From an uncultured Lachnospiraceae bacterium (GTDB lineage Bacteria > Bacillota > Clostridia > Lachnospirales > Lachnospiraceae), in the NCBI GenBank assembly GCA_902780405.1, contig CACZFI010000006.1:167958-231957 (forward strand): 64,000 nucleotides of DNA, read 5' to 3'. This document shows positions 46,805-56,196 of this stretch, piece after piece. Made by a program: the position numbers and the translations under genes. The notes below the pieces were generated by a model. It was not told the DNA's origin, ran no database searches, and worked only from the letters and a program-made list of their open reading frames with translations. Position 1 is the stretch's first letter; each line of letters opens with the position of its first letter.

Positions 46805-47542
46805 TCACTTCGTCATTTCCTCGTAGATATCGGCCACCTCATCGATGGGGCCGAAGTGTTTGATCTCTCCGTGGTCTAAGATCATGGCCTTGTTACAGAT
46901 ACGTCTTACCTGCGCCAGGTTGTGCGACACAAAGAGCACGGTCACGCCGGTATCCATCATGGATACGAGTTTCGCCTCACTCTTCTTTTTGAACTTCGCA
47001 TCTCCGACGGATAAAACCTCGTCTAAGATCAGTACATCGGGAGATACCGCCGTGGCAATGGAGAACCCGAGACGGCTCTTCATACCGGAGCTGTAGTTTT
47101 TTAGGGGCACATGGATAAATTTACCCAGTTCCGAAAAGGCTACGATCTCGTCGTACTTTTCCTCCATATACTTTCTGGAGTGTCCGAGCACCGCACCGTA
47201 GAGGAAGATGTTCTCCTCACCGGTATACTGCATGTCAAAGCCCGCACCGAGCTCGATCATGGGCGCAAGCACGCCCTGCTTTACGACCTCACCCTCGGTG
47301 GGACGGAACACGCCCGCGATCACCTTCATCAGGGTGGACTTTCCCGCACCGTTTAAGCCGAGGATTCCGACACGGTCTCCCTTCTCCACAGAAAAAGAGA
47401 TGTGTCGAAGCGCCCAGAATTCATTGAATCGAAGCTCGCGCTTCATCATCTTGATGAAGTACTCCTTCAGGCTGTCGACCTTTTCCGTACTTAAATTGAA
47501 TCGCATTCCCACATCGGAAAGGCGGATGATTTCTTCACTCAC
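46805..47542 (-). CDS. Polysaccharide/teichoic-acid ABC exporter ATPase (TagH/Wzt-like)
   Basis: A 245-residue ATPase. Walker A GILGLNGAGKSTLMK, the family-typical ELGAGFDMQYTGEENIFLYG segment, the signature NYSSGMKSRLGFSIA and Walker B LILDEVLSVGD assign it to the teichoic acid/O-antigen exporter class. There is no long C-terminal carbohydrate-binding domain. A GGAGAA lies about 6 bases before a GTG at 47542, which is the likely start; the longer ATG frame lies within the permease gene. It pairs with the permease 13 bases upstream. Confidence 0.9.
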   Translation of the reverse strand: MSEEIIRLSDVGMRFNLSTEKVDSLKEYFIKMMKRELRFNEFWALRHISFSVEKGDRVGILGLNGAGKSTLMKVIAGVFRPTEGEVVKQGVLAPMIELGAGFDMQYTGEENIFLYGAVLGHSRKYMEEKYDEIVAFSELGKFIHVPLKNYSSGMKSRLGFSIATAVSPDVLILDEVLSVGDAKFKKKSEAKLVSMMDTGVTVLFVSHNLAQVRRICNKAMILDHGEIKHFGPIDEVADIYEEMTK

Positions 47543-47555
47543 GATTGTTCTCCGG

Positions 47556-48332
47556 TTAAATGTATAGGATAAATCTGTTTTGGTTCTTCTCAAATGCGAT
47601 GCTTCCGATCACCAGCGTAACCAGGGCAAAGCAGGTTGCATACAGAAGCATCTCGGCGTTCATCGGTCTGCCGAAGACGCAGTCTCTGAAACAGCTGATG
47701 ACGCAGAACAGCGGGTTGCAGGAAAGGATCCATCTGACACCGCTTGAAAGGATCTTGTCCGGGTAGTAGAAGATCGCGCAGGTGTACATCACAAGCATGA
47801 GTCCTACATTCCAGAGGTACTCCATATCCCGGAAGAAGACGCCGATGGTGGAAAGGATCATCCCCACACCGAGCGAAAGCGCAAACAGCACGATCAGAGG
47901 GATCACAGCCAAAAGCGTACGCAGTGTAGGATAGACGCCGAGTACCAGCGACACCGCGAAGAGCACGATCAGCGAAATTGCGAAAAGTATATAATTAAAT
48001 ACCACATCCGAAAGCGGATAGAGGTACTTCGGAACATATACCTTTTTGATCATGGCTTCGTTCTTACGGATGGATTTTAAGGCTGCGGTCGTCGACTGCG
48101 AAAAAAGGCTGTACAGGAGTCTTCCCGCCAGAATATAGACAGGGAAGGCTTTTTCCTTGTGCCCGAGCAGCGTACCGAACACCACGGTCAGCACGATCAT
48201 GGTAAGAAGCGGCTCGATCATCGACCAGACGATACCCAGGTAGGATCGTCTGTACTTCAGTTTGATACCCTTTCTTACAAGCTCCGTGAAAAGATTATTG
48301 TATTGTCGAAATTCCTGTATTTTTGCTTTCAT
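47556..48332 (-). CDS. Polysaccharide/teichoic-acid ABC exporter permease (TagG-like)
   Basis: A 258-residue ABC-2 membrane protein with six helices and the family N-terminus (LVRKGIKLKYRRSYLGIVW) that marks polysaccharide and teichoic-acid exporters. It ends FEKNQNRFILYI. With the downstream ATPase it would flip the undecaprenyl-linked polymer to the outside. It lies 3 bases from the L,D-transpeptidase gene. Confidence 0.9.
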   Translation of the reverse strand: MKAKIQEFRQYNNLFTELVRKGIKLKYRRSYLGIVWSMIEPLLTMIVLTVVFGTLLGHKEKAFPVYILAGRLLYSLFSQSTTAALKSIRKNEAMIKKVYVPKYLYPLSDVVFNYILFAISLIVLFAVSLVLGVYPTLRTLLAVIPLIVLFALSLGVGMILSTIGVFFRDMEYLWNVGLMLVMYTCAIFYYPDKILSSGVRWILSCNPLFCVISCFRDCVFGRPMNAEMLLYATCFALVTLVIGSIAFEKNQNRFILYI

Positions 48333-48335
48333 CTT

Positions 48336-49853
48336 CTATAATCCGGGGTCTGTGGGATCCCATGTCTGATTCGGGGGAAGTTTCGCTGCCGAAGGCTTGC
48401 CGAGCGGCCCCGGATCTGCCGAACTGTAGATCGTGATCGGTGTGCCTGTCGGGCAGTTGTCGTAGATCCACTTTGCATCCTCCGCGGTCAGTCTGATACA
48501 GCCGTGCGATGCCAGCGTGCCGAGTTTATTGTATTCGGCAGTCTGCAGAGAGCGGATGTTGCCATACTGTGTGTAGGGTACGGAATGGAAGAGATAATCC
48601 CCCTGAATCTGCGTACAATACTGTCCGTAGACGCCGCCCACAAGTCCGAGCCATCTCCACTTCATGGCAACATTGAAGCTGCCCTCGGGTGTTGCGGGTC
48701 CTGCGGAACAGATCATGCTCTTCACAGGCGTTACGCCCTTGTAAACCGTCACACAGTTTGCCTGCTTATTGACTCTTACAGAGAGGCTTCCGGGATAAGA
48801 CTTCCAGTCGAAGTTGATAAAGGCCGGTCCCTGCGGCTGCAGGGGTGTTGCCTCCTTGGACAGGATCAGAAGCTCGATGGCCTCGACACGCTTGCTGCCG
48901 CCGGCACTTCCCGCGGGAGCACCGTTCTTCGCCCATGCAAGCCAGCCCTTGTCCTGTATGTGTACGCGATAGTAGATATCATAGTATAAGGCCATGTCGC
49001 CGGTCAGACTGATCTTCACGGCTTCCATGCGGAGATTCTTCCCCACGGTTCCCGCTGTCTGTCCGCTTCCCACGGCACTCTGCCATCCGATGTTTTGTAC
49101 ATGTGCGGACACGGAAATACCGCCGCCTGTTCCCTTGCCGTTCACGGATACCGTAAGCGCATCCAGCATCTGCGACTTGCCGGTGGTTCCGGCGATTCCT
49201 TCGCTTCTGGCCGCATCCCATCCGTAAGCCGGGGAATGCGCACTGTAGGAAAGCACCGGTGTGTCCTTGTAGGTTACACGCTTTACAAGGCGGATCTCGA
49301 TCGCCTCAAGTCTGAGGGATCTGCCTGTGGTTCCCGCAAGTTCGCCGTTCTTTACCCAATCCTGCCATCCGATGTTTTGTACATGTACTCTGTAGAAAAT
49401 GTCGTACTCGTTTGCGATCGTTCCCGAAAGCGCGATGCGGATCGCTTCGAGGCGTTTGGACCTGCCGGTGGTTCCGGCATAGTTTCTGCTGCCGATCAGA
49501 TTTGCCACCTTACCTGCGCCGACAGCCGTCTCCGTCTTCGGCAGCCAGCCGTAATCCTGGCAGTGTACGGTTGTCGTGACCGTCCCGGCAAGCGGATTCC
49601 CCAGACTGTCCGTGGCGCCCGCCGGATCGATGGAGATCGCAATCGCCTCCAGTCGAAACGATCTGCCCGTGGTTCCGGATATCGCGCCGCCCGTTACAGG
49701 CGTCTGCCAGCCGATATTCTGTACGTGCGTGGCGTAGCTTATGACAGGCGTACCGCCTGCTGCCTTTGCGGAAATCGGTTCCGGAAGGAGTGTGAGTACG
49801 GCAAGCACTGCCATAAGCATCCATGCCAGCAAATGTTTGGTTCCGGTTTTCAT
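48336..49853 (-). CDS. Secreted L,D-transpeptidase with six ChW repeats
   Basis: A 505-residue exported protein with signal peptide (LLAWMLMAVLAVLTLL, then ISAKAAG). Six ChW repeats follow from about 40 to 325, each of the HVQNIGWQ ... AGTTGRSLRLEAIEI type; the second and fourth are the most diverged. The C-terminal YkuD domain carries SHGCIRL with catalytic C452 and an upstream histidine in FHSVPYTQYG. L,D-transpeptidases cross-link peptidoglycan or attach proteins to it, and ChW repeats are thought to bind cell-wall components. Its place inside the polymer operon suggests coupled wall assembly. Confidence 0.93.
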   Translation of the reverse strand: MKTGTKHLLAWMLMAVLAVLTLLPEPISAKAAGGTPVISYATHVQNIGWQTPVTGGAISGTTGRSFRLEAIAISIDPAGATDSLGNPLAGTVTTTVHCQDYGWLPKTETAVGAGKVANLIGSRNYAGTTGRSKRLEAIRIALSGTIANEYDIFYRVHVQNIGWQDWVKNGELAGTTGRSLRLEAIEIRLVKRVTYKDTPVLSYSAHSPAYGWDAARSEGIAGTTGKSQMLDALTVSVNGKGTGGGISVSAHVQNIGWQSAVGSGQTAGTVGKNLRMEAVKISLTGDMALYYDIYYRVHIQDKGWLAWAKNGAPAGSAGGSKRVEAIELLILSKEATPLQPQGPAFINFDWKSYPGSLSVRVNKQANCVTVYKGVTPVKSMICSAGPATPEGSFNVAMKWRWLGLVGGVYGQYCTQIQGDYLFHSVPYTQYGNIRSLQTAEYNKLGTLASHGCIRLTAEDAKWIYDNCPTGTPITIYSSADPGPLGKPSAAKLPPNQTWDPTDPGL

Positions 49854-49877
49854 ATATTCGTCCCCCGCGAGTTAAGT

Positions 49878-50954
49878 TTATGCTTCTCCGTATGCAAGTT
49901 CCCGCAAGATCTCCACGGTTTTGGAAAGTCCGGTTCTCATATCGTACGCGGAGCGATATCCCATATCGTGAAGTTTGGTAAGATCAAGAAGCGCTCTGGT
50001 TGCTGTGGAATATCCCTTTGCTTCCGTTTCGTCAGGCATCTCAAAGACAACCTTTGTCCCCGCCACTTCGGCAAGATACTCCGCAAGACGTCTTAAGGTA
50101 ACATCCGAGCCCTCGGATGCGACATTTACCGCCTCGCCCGTCTTTGCGTGAAGCATGAGATTTAAAATGGCTACCGCCTGATCTCCCACATAACCGTAGG
50201 AGTACTCCTGGGTGCCTGCACTCTTTAAGACGATGTCCTCCCTGTCCACCGCTCTGTGAATGAACTGGGACAGTGCCTTGGTGTCCGTTTTAAGCAGCGT
50301 CGGACCGTAGGACCTTGAAAGTCTCGGGATAATGATGTCCAGATTCTTCTGTGCGATATAGGCCTGACAAAGCGCCTCTCCCGCACGTTTGCTCTCGGGA
50401 TATCCCGCCCGAAGCGTGTTGCAGTCGATGTAGCCGAGATAGGACTCATCGAAACTTTCCGTATCACCGCGGTTTTCTCCGTAGATCTCAACCGAGGAAA
50501 GAAAGACGAATCGTCCGCCGTTCACCTTTTCAAAAAATTCAAGGAGATTGTATGCTCCGAGAATATTGGCGGTGATGGTGCCGATGGGATCCTCCGCATA
50601 AGCTCTCGGGTGGGTATTGCTTGCCGCGTGGATCATATAGTCCACTTTGGCTCCGGCCCAGGAGGGATCCGCAAGGTCGATGGGTGTATTGATATCATGT
50701 TCCACCAATACGAGATTCTTGGTGGTCTTTTGAAGCGGAAAGCGCTTCATCATCTTCAAAGCACTTCGCCCTAACACGTACACCGTGATATCGTAGTCGG
50801 AAAAAAGAAGCATGTCCGTGATGTAACTTCCGATCATACCGGTACCGCCGGTGATGTAGACACGCTTGCCGTCTAAAGGCGCAAGGTCGATCCTGGCGAT
50901 GTTCGCTTTGACGTCCTCCATATAGGAGGTGCATTCGTACAAGCTCTGTTTCAT
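49878..50954 (-). CDS. NAD-dependent epimerase/dehydratase (extended SDR)
   Basis: A 358-residue SDR enzyme. The NAD loop is VYITGGTGMIGSYI, then IHAASNTHPRAY, LSSVEIYGENRGD, and a catalytic Tyr/Lys in AGYPESKRAGEAL; RLSRSYGPTLL follows. It sits in the IspD/TarI pair of a polymer cluster and probably modifies a nucleotide-activated sugar or alditol precursor. The substrate cannot be read from the sequence. An ATGA overlap with the cytidylyltransferase gene supports the ATG at 50954; a GTG at 50963 is an alternative. Confidence 0.86.
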   Translation of the reverse strand: MKQSLYECTSYMEDVKANIARIDLAPLDGKRVYITGGTGMIGSYITDMLLFSDYDITVYVLGRSALKMMKRFPLQKTTKNLVLVEHDINTPIDLADPSWAGAKVDYMIHAASNTHPRAYAEDPIGTITANILGAYNLLEFFEKVNGGRFVFLSSVEIYGENRGDTESFDESYLGYIDCNTLRAGYPESKRAGEALCQAYIAQKNLDIIIPRLSRSYGPTLLKTDTKALSQFIHRAVDREDIVLKSAGTQEYSYGYVGDQAVAILNLMLHAKTGEAVNVASEGSDVTLRRLAEYLAEVAGTKVVFEMPDETEAKGYSTATRALLDLTKLHDMGYRSAYDMRTGLSKTVEILRELAYGEA

Positions 50955-51667
50955 TTCAACCACTGATCCTTTTCCGCTGTGAGGTAGCCCTTGAAGATCT
51001 CAAGGTCATCCTTCGTCGTCAGTTTGATATTCTTGTCGGATCCTTTTGCAAAATACAGTCTTTCGCCGAGTTCCACCATCATGGTGTTCGTGTAGGAGGA
51101 TCCGTAGATACCGATCTCCTCTGCAAAGGCACGGCGATAAGAAGAAAGCAAAAGTCCGTATTTATAAGCCTGCGGCGTAGCCACACGTCGCAGTGTCTCT
51201 CTGGGAATATACTTGGTGGTCGAAGTTTCGTCGTCGATCACAAAGATCTGCTCGTTGTAAGGAAGGGATGTGACGCCGTTGCCGTAGGTGTTGCAGACAC
51301 GGATCACATCATCCAAAACCTCGGGATCCACCAGAGGACGGATACCGTCATGGATGATCACCGTATCATCCGGGCTGCAATGCTCCTCCAGATGATAAAC
51401 TCCGTTTCGGATGGACTCCTGCGCGGAATCCCCGCCGGAGATCACCCACTTTAACTTGGTGATATTAAACTGCTTTGCGTATGCCCACAGGATGTCATGC
51501 CATCCGTCGATACATACAACCTCGATGGCATCCACCATCGGATGTCTCTGAAAACTCTCCAGTGTATATACGATCACCGGCTTGTCATATACATTGATAA
51601 ACTGTTTGGGAATATCCTGTCCCATTCTGTGGCCGGAGCCCCCCGCTATAATAATTGCCGTATTCAT
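50951..51667 (-). CDS. IspD/TarI-family cytidylyltransferase
   Basis: A 238-residue CTP-dependent nucleotidyltransferase. IIIAGGSGHRMGQDIPKQF is the CTP loop, SAQESIRNGV and VIIHDGIRPLV are family-conserved, and KGSDKNIKLTTKDDLEIF lies at the end. The family includes IspD (MEP pathway) and TarI (CDP-ribitol). Within a cluster holding CDP-alditol transferases, a TarI-like role making a CDP-polyol is more likely than isoprenoid synthesis, but the sequence alone does not exclude IspD. It overlaps both neighbours by 4 bases. Confidence 0.85.
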   Translation of the reverse strand: MNTAIIIAGGSGHRMGQDIPKQFINVYDKPVIVYTLESFQRHPMVDAIEVVCIDGWHDILWAYAKQFNITKLKWVISGGDSAQESIRNGVYHLEEHCSPDDTVIIHDGIRPLVDPEVLDDVIRVCNTYGNGVTSLPYNEQIFVIDDETSTTKYIPRETLRRVATPQAYKYGLLLSSYRRAFAEEIGIYGSSYTNTMMVELGERLYFAKGSDKNIKLTTKDDLEIFKGYLTAEKDQWLK

Positions 51668-53034
51668 GAATTATCTCCCTTCGTCTCACTGTCATCAAGA
51701 AGTGCTGTCGTCTGACCATCCTCCACGCCCTCGGATGTCTCTCTTCGAAATACGATCCGGAAGGTGAGAAGCATCAGCTTCAAATCCAGCCAGTAAGAGA
51801 ATTCCTGGATATATGTCAGATCCAGTTTTAATTTATCGATCGGTGTGGTGTTGTACTTACCGTACACCTGCGCATATCCCGTAATTCCGGCCTTCACCTT
51901 GAGGCGGAAATCAAACTCGGGAATGGATTTTTCGTATTTGGCAAAGATCTCGGGACGTTCGGGACGCGGTCCCACCATGGACATATCGCCCGCCAGCACA
52001 TTGAACAGCTGGGGCAGTTCATCCAGGTGCAGATTCCTCAGCACGCGTCCGACCGGTGTCACCCTGTCGTCGTGCTTGCTTGCAAGCTGCGCGCCGGTTT
52101 TCTCTGCGTCAAGCCGCATACTGCGGAATTTAAAGATCCGAAACTCCTTACCGCCTCTGGTCAGCCGCACCTGTCTGTAGAAGACCGGTCCTCCGTCACA
52201 GAGTTTGATGGCAAGCGCGATCAAAAGCATAAAAGGTGATGCTATAAGGAGCGCTATAAGCGAGAGCACGATATCCATAAAGCGCTTCACAAAACGCTGC
52301 TCCACATGAAGTCCGATGTTTCTGGAAAGAAACAGCGGCGTGTCCACCAGATACAGCGCATCGGAGCCCTTCATGATGATATCGGTGATCTTCGGCACCA
52401 CATACGTCCGGATGGAATGCTCATAGCAGTACTTCATGATGGTGTTTCGCTCTTCCGCCGGAAGGTCGTAAAGCAGTGCGCCTTCGAAATCCAGCACTTC
52501 CGTCAGGATCTTCTCATAACCCTGCTTGTAGCTTACCACCTCACAGACCTCATACTTATCCTGTCTGGTGTTGATCTTTTTCAGGAATGCCTCGGGCGGA
52601 TAATTGCCATAGATCACGATGATCCTTCTGGGTGCGAAAAAATACAGCGTCATATGGCGTACGAGCCATACCCAAAAGAAGATGATGCCGAACTGAGCGC
52701 CCGCCATGGCAAGGATCGGTCCTGCCGAAACATACTCTCCCCATGCCATACATGTGATCAGATATCCCACAACCGCACCGCCGCCGATGGCTAACGCGTG
52801 CGACATAATGAGGTCCAAAAGTCTCAGGTAGCTGATGCTGTAACCGTTCACACTTTTGGTAAACAAAAACATGAACAGCGCGTAGACACCGACCACCGCA
52901 TAGTTTCCCCTGTCATAGAAGGGGTGGTCATAGGCGCCGTACCATACGATAGCAAAGGCCAGCACCTCTACCGCCCACACGATCACATTCGCAAGGAGAT
53001 TCAGTATTCTTTTGTGCTGTTCCTTCGCATACAT
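51664..53034 (-). CDS. Polyprenyl-phosphate sugar-1-phosphate transferase (WcaJ/EpsL-type initiating enzyme)
   Basis: A 456-residue membrane enzyme that starts polymer synthesis by placing a sugar phosphate on undecaprenyl phosphate. Four or five N-terminal helices, a CoA-binding-like middle part, a fifth helix (MDIVLSLIALLIASPFMLLI) and the bacterial sugar-transferase domain with KFRSM, LRNLHLDELPQLFNVL, GDMSMVGPRPERP and VKAGITGYAQV. It is the first gene of the operon, with GGAGG 7-8 bases before the ATG and a perfect promoter 25-50 bases upstream. Confidence 0.94.
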   Translation of the reverse strand: MYAKEQHKRILNLLANVIVWAVEVLAFAIVWYGAYDHPFYDRGNYAVVGVYALFMFLFTKSVNGYSISYLRLLDLIMSHALAIGGGAVVGYLITCMAWGEYVSAGPILAMAGAQFGIIFFWVWLVRHMTLYFFAPRRIIVIYGNYPPEAFLKKINTRQDKYEVCEVVSYKQGYEKILTEVLDFEGALLYDLPAEERNTIMKYCYEHSIRTYVVPKITDIIMKGSDALYLVDTPLFLSRNIGLHVEQRFVKRFMDIVLSLIALLIASPFMLLIALAIKLCDGGPVFYRQVRLTRGGKEFRIFKFRSMRLDAEKTGAQLASKHDDRVTPVGRVLRNLHLDELPQLFNVLAGDMSMVGPRPERPEIFAKYEKSIPEFDFRLKVKAGITGYAQVYGKYNTTPIDKLKLDLTYIQEFSYWLDLKLMLLTFRIVFRRETSEGVEDGQTTALLDDSETKGDNS

Positions 53035-53056
53035 GGTTTCGCCTCCAAAACCATAT

Positions 53057-53085
53057 AATTATAATGATTTCGCGAGTTTATGTCA
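53057..53085 (-). promoter_or_regulatory. Consensus sigma-A promoter of the surface-polymer operon
   Basis: TTGACA-N17-TATAAT, a perfect consensus in both hexamers and spacing, on the minus strand. Its -35 overlaps the stop codon of the upstream phosphorylase gene. Transcription would start near 53050, about 15 bases before the first gene's ATG, so regulation by a long leader is excluded. Confidence 0.85.
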
Positions 53086-56000
53086 AATATACGTCGATCT
53101 TCGCAGCCTTGCCTGCACGGACCGTTTCCGCATCTTCGCCGGTGATCTTTCCGCCCGCGATCTCCTTTGTCGCACCATCCGTATAGGTAACGGTGATCTT
53201 TGAGATATCGTACTTTCCGGGGATCAGATCCTTTGAAGCGCCTGCATGGTAGGTTACCGTAGTCTTCGCAAGGAAGGTTGCGGATACCTCTCCGTTTTCC
53301 GGAATGAGATATGCCGGAATCGCGGGAGCAAATGTAAGCGCAAGCTCGCCGTCCTCAAGGGCAAAGAGCTTCTCACCGAACATCATCAGCTCCCAGATCT
53401 CGATAAACTCAGCGGTAGATCCGGAAAGTCTCGCCACGAATCCCTTGCCGTGGATCTTCTCGTCTCCGTTGGCGGAGCTTACGATGAAGGAAGAATTCTC
53501 AAGGGGACTTCTTCCGTAAGTCTCATAGGGAATGAAGGGTACGCCTGCAGTCTTTAAGTCATCGAAGAACTCAGGGAAGAGTCCCGCCTTTAATGTGGAG
53601 AGCATATACTTGTACTCCATGTGCAGCCAGATACTCTCGTTCTCCAGCCAGCCGGGCTGGAAAGCACGGCATCTGCCGAGCTCGAAGGTTGCCTCCTTCA
53701 GAGACTCATTTACCTTGTACATGGACAGCTTCTTATCGTAAAGTGCGGAAGCCTTCACCTTATCGTACAGTGCCTTCTTTTCGTCTAATGCGTTAGGCAA
53801 CTTGAGGTAGCGCACCGGTCCCTCGAGGAAAAGCGGAATGTACTCTCTGTCGAAGTTCTCGGGTACGATGTCGTCACCCTCTACCTTGTAGTCGCTCATC
53901 TTGTATCCACAGTAGGAAGGCACGATGCCGTCATGGCGGCTCTTTAAGATGGAGATACCCTCTTCGATATAGGCGATCATCGCATCAAGAAGCGGAATGA
54001 TCTCTCCTGCGGAAAGTGTAACTTCGGCGCCGTCCACACCGAATTCGATCTCTTCTCTGTAGGCCTCCTTCGCTGCGGTAAGCTTGTTCCACATTGCAAA
54101 GCGGTCTCCGCCGGTCTTGTATCCGCCAAGGATCTCGCGGAGTTTTCCGATAAAGGCGGAGAGTTCCTTCGGGATCGTAACATCTCTGTCATAGGAAGAA
54201 AGGATGTCCTTTAAGGTAAGGAGCATACGCTCGGTCTCAAATGTCTCGCAGACAGAGGATCCGAAGAGTCCGGGCAGTCCGTTTAAGGCATCATACCAGC
54301 CGGGCTTTCCGCCGTCCATCTCGATGCCACAGCCTTCCATATCAAGACTTGCGAACTTCACAGCAGACATAAGGACAAGTTTTGCAGCGAGTGTGGAAGT
54401 ATAAACCTCTCCCTTTCCGTACTTGGTTCTCGCCTGCTTGTAGGTAATATCCTTCTTGGCGTCCTCATCCACAAAGTGGTACTGACGCACGCCGTTCTTG
54501 GTCTTTTCGTAGCGCTTGCTTCTCGGAAGCACCGTCGCCTTGCTTTCAAAGTAGGTATAGCTCTTATCGTCGAAGAAGAGTTTCTCTTTCTCCTCCGGAA
54601 AGATCTTTAAGTATGCATCCACAAGGTCCAGGTTGTAGGTCCAGTGATCCGTCCAGTAACCGCCGTCTGCGAAGTCGCAGTTGTCGAGCTGGTCGCACGC
54701 ATCCATCACGGTGTTGATGAATTCCTCATTCGATACGGAAGGTGTGATCCCTTCTTCTCTCATGTAGGTGAAAAGCTGTCCCGGTGAGAAAGGCTTCTCA
54801 AAGAAGGAAGCAAGCGCGTCCTTCGCGTCCGCCGGTACAAGTGCGTATACGGGTGCAAGCGCATCCTTCTTCGCACGATAGGTGATCTGCTTGATATGAA
54901 GCGGGTTGTAACCGTCAAGCTGGATCAGGTTGTAGAAGAGTTTGATATTGAAATCACCCACAAAAGGATTGAAGTAGATATCACTTCTTCTGTTCTGGTT
55001 CACATCACGGAAGTTGCCGTTACCCTGTGAAAAATACTCGGGAAGCATGGAGAAGAAGTTGTAATCACGCTCGATATCTCCGTGCTTTCTGGAGTAGACG
55101 TAGAAGATCTTATCCTTGCCGAGTCGGATGGGATAACCGCCGCGGAGCACATTGTCCACGTAGTTCTGTCTGGTGTATGCATCAAAGACGGGGTTCGCCG
55201 TCACGGTTCCGACATCATCGGAAAGCTTGTCGATCAGGTCTACGCTCTCTGCGTACTTTTGATCGAAGTATGCACCGTTTAATTTGCCCGCAAACTCCTT
55301 CAGGATGTCTTTGTTGTTCACCTGTCCGATGACAGTGTGGATCGTGAGCATATCCGAGAGTTCTCCCTCGTAGCATGCAAATCCGCAGGGTACCTGGTTG
55401 GATGTGATCTGCTTGGCGGAAAGCAGTCCCTTCACGCCCAGATCAAGGAATCCCGCAGGGAGGTCATAAGCTGTATCATAACCGAAGGTAAGCTCCGAAT
55501 CCACAACAAGCGGAAGTCTGTTGCCGTCTCTGTCGACGGAGATCAGATAATGTCCTTCTTTGATCTCGGTCACCTCTGCGGTGTCCGCCGTGGAATAAGG
55601 CAGGCGGTAATAGGGAAGTCCCGTCTCATGATCCTCCACCTGCATATAAGCCTTGATGGTCGTACCGACTTCCTTCATGGAAGTGTTGGAGATTCCGTAG
55701 GGAAGGATCGCCGCAGCACCGTCCAGAAGCTCGATTGAAAGCGGTGCGCCGGTCAGATTCTTGATTGTCACGGTACGGCAGAGTCCGCCGAGGGGCTCGT
55801 TCGGAAGCGTATAGTACAGCACATTGATCGCAAAGCCCAGCGCCTCGTTGGTCTCCTCGATCTCAAGTTCATTCATGCCGATGTGCATCTTTGTTTCGGC
55901 ATCATCACCTCTAAAGGGCTCGTAGTATGTTCCGTTCACCTTAAGGAAGGTACGGAATCCCATGGTCTTGGTGCGCTGATAGCACTGCAGTGCCGGATAA

Positions 56001-56179
56001 AACTCCATAATTGCATGATCCTTGTCTCCCGCACCGAAGGCCGTGATCGCCTGGCCCCTGTTGACATAGAAATTCCAGATAGGAATACCGTAGATACCGC
56101 TGATGCCGGGCAGGAAGCTGGCAAATGTGGTCTGTCTGTTGTAGTTATCAATTACAAATCTCTTTTTCTCATCGAACAT
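53078..56179 (-). CDS. Large GH94-like glycoside phosphorylase (1,2-beta-oligoglucan phosphorylase-like candidate)
   Basis: A 1033-residue cytoplasmic enzyme (no signal peptide). The opening FASFLPGISGIYGIPIWNFYVNRGQ, the GNGNFRDVNQNRRSDIYFNP region and the GWYDALNGLPGL segment (candidate catalytic acid near D630) place it with very large GH94-type proteins annotated as cellobiose or oligoglucan phosphorylases. These split beta-glucans with phosphate to sugar 1-phosphates. A 1,2-beta-oligoglucan substrate is only a guess. The C-terminus is a beta-rich domain with repeated TVTY/DGATKEI strands. It lies 17 bases after a second GH94-type gene. Confidence 0.65.
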   Translation of the reverse strand: MFDEKKRFVIDNYNRQTTFASFLPGISGIYGIPIWNFYVNRGQAITAFGAGDKDHAIMEFYPALQCYQRTKTMGFRTFLKVNGTYYEPFRGDDAETKMHIGMNELEIEETNEALGFAINVLYYTLPNEPLGGLCRTVTIKNLTGAPLSIELLDGAAAILPYGISNTSMKEVGTTIKAYMQVEDHETGLPYYRLPYSTADTAEVTEIKEGHYLISVDRDGNRLPLVVDSELTFGYDTAYDLPAGFLDLGVKGLLSAKQITSNQVPCGFACYEGELSDMLTIHTVIGQVNNKDILKEFAGKLNGAYFDQKYAESVDLIDKLSDDVGTVTANPVFDAYTRQNYVDNVLRGGYPIRLGKDKIFYVYSRKHGDIERDYNFFSMLPEYFSQGNGNFRDVNQNRRSDIYFNPFVGDFNIKLFYNLIQLDGYNPLHIKQITYRAKKDALAPVYALVPADAKDALASFFEKPFSPGQLFTYMREEGITPSVSNEEFINTVMDACDQLDNCDFADGGYWTDHWTYNLDLVDAYLKIFPEEKEKLFFDDKSYTYFESKATVLPRSKRYEKTKNGVRQYHFVDEDAKKDITYKQARTKYGKGEVYTSTLAAKLVLMSAVKFASLDMEGCGIEMDGGKPGWYDALNGLPGLFGSSVCETFETERMLLTLKDILSSYDRDVTIPKELSAFIGKLREILGGYKTGGDRFAMWNKLTAAKEAYREEIEFGVDGAEVTLSAGEIIPLLDAMIAYIEEGISILKSRHDGIVPSYCGYKMSDYKVEGDDIVPENFDREYIPLFLEGPVRYLKLPNALDEKKALYDKVKASALYDKKLSMYKVNESLKEATFELGRCRAFQPGWLENESIWLHMEYKYMLSTLKAGLFPEFFDDLKTAGVPFIPYETYGRSPLENSSFIVSSANGDEKIHGKGFVARLSGSTAEFIEIWELMMFGEKLFALEDGELALTFAPAIPAYLIPENGEVSATFLAKTTVTYHAGASKDLIPGKYDISKITVTYTDGATKEIAGGKITGEDAETVRAGKAAKIDVYLT

Positions 56180-56196
56180 TGATCTTGTCCTCCGTC

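Noticed and set aside
50951..51667. Firm assignment as ispD of the MEP pathway
   Set aside because: Family motifs fit IspD and TarI equally; the CDP-alditol context favours TarI, so no symbol is given.
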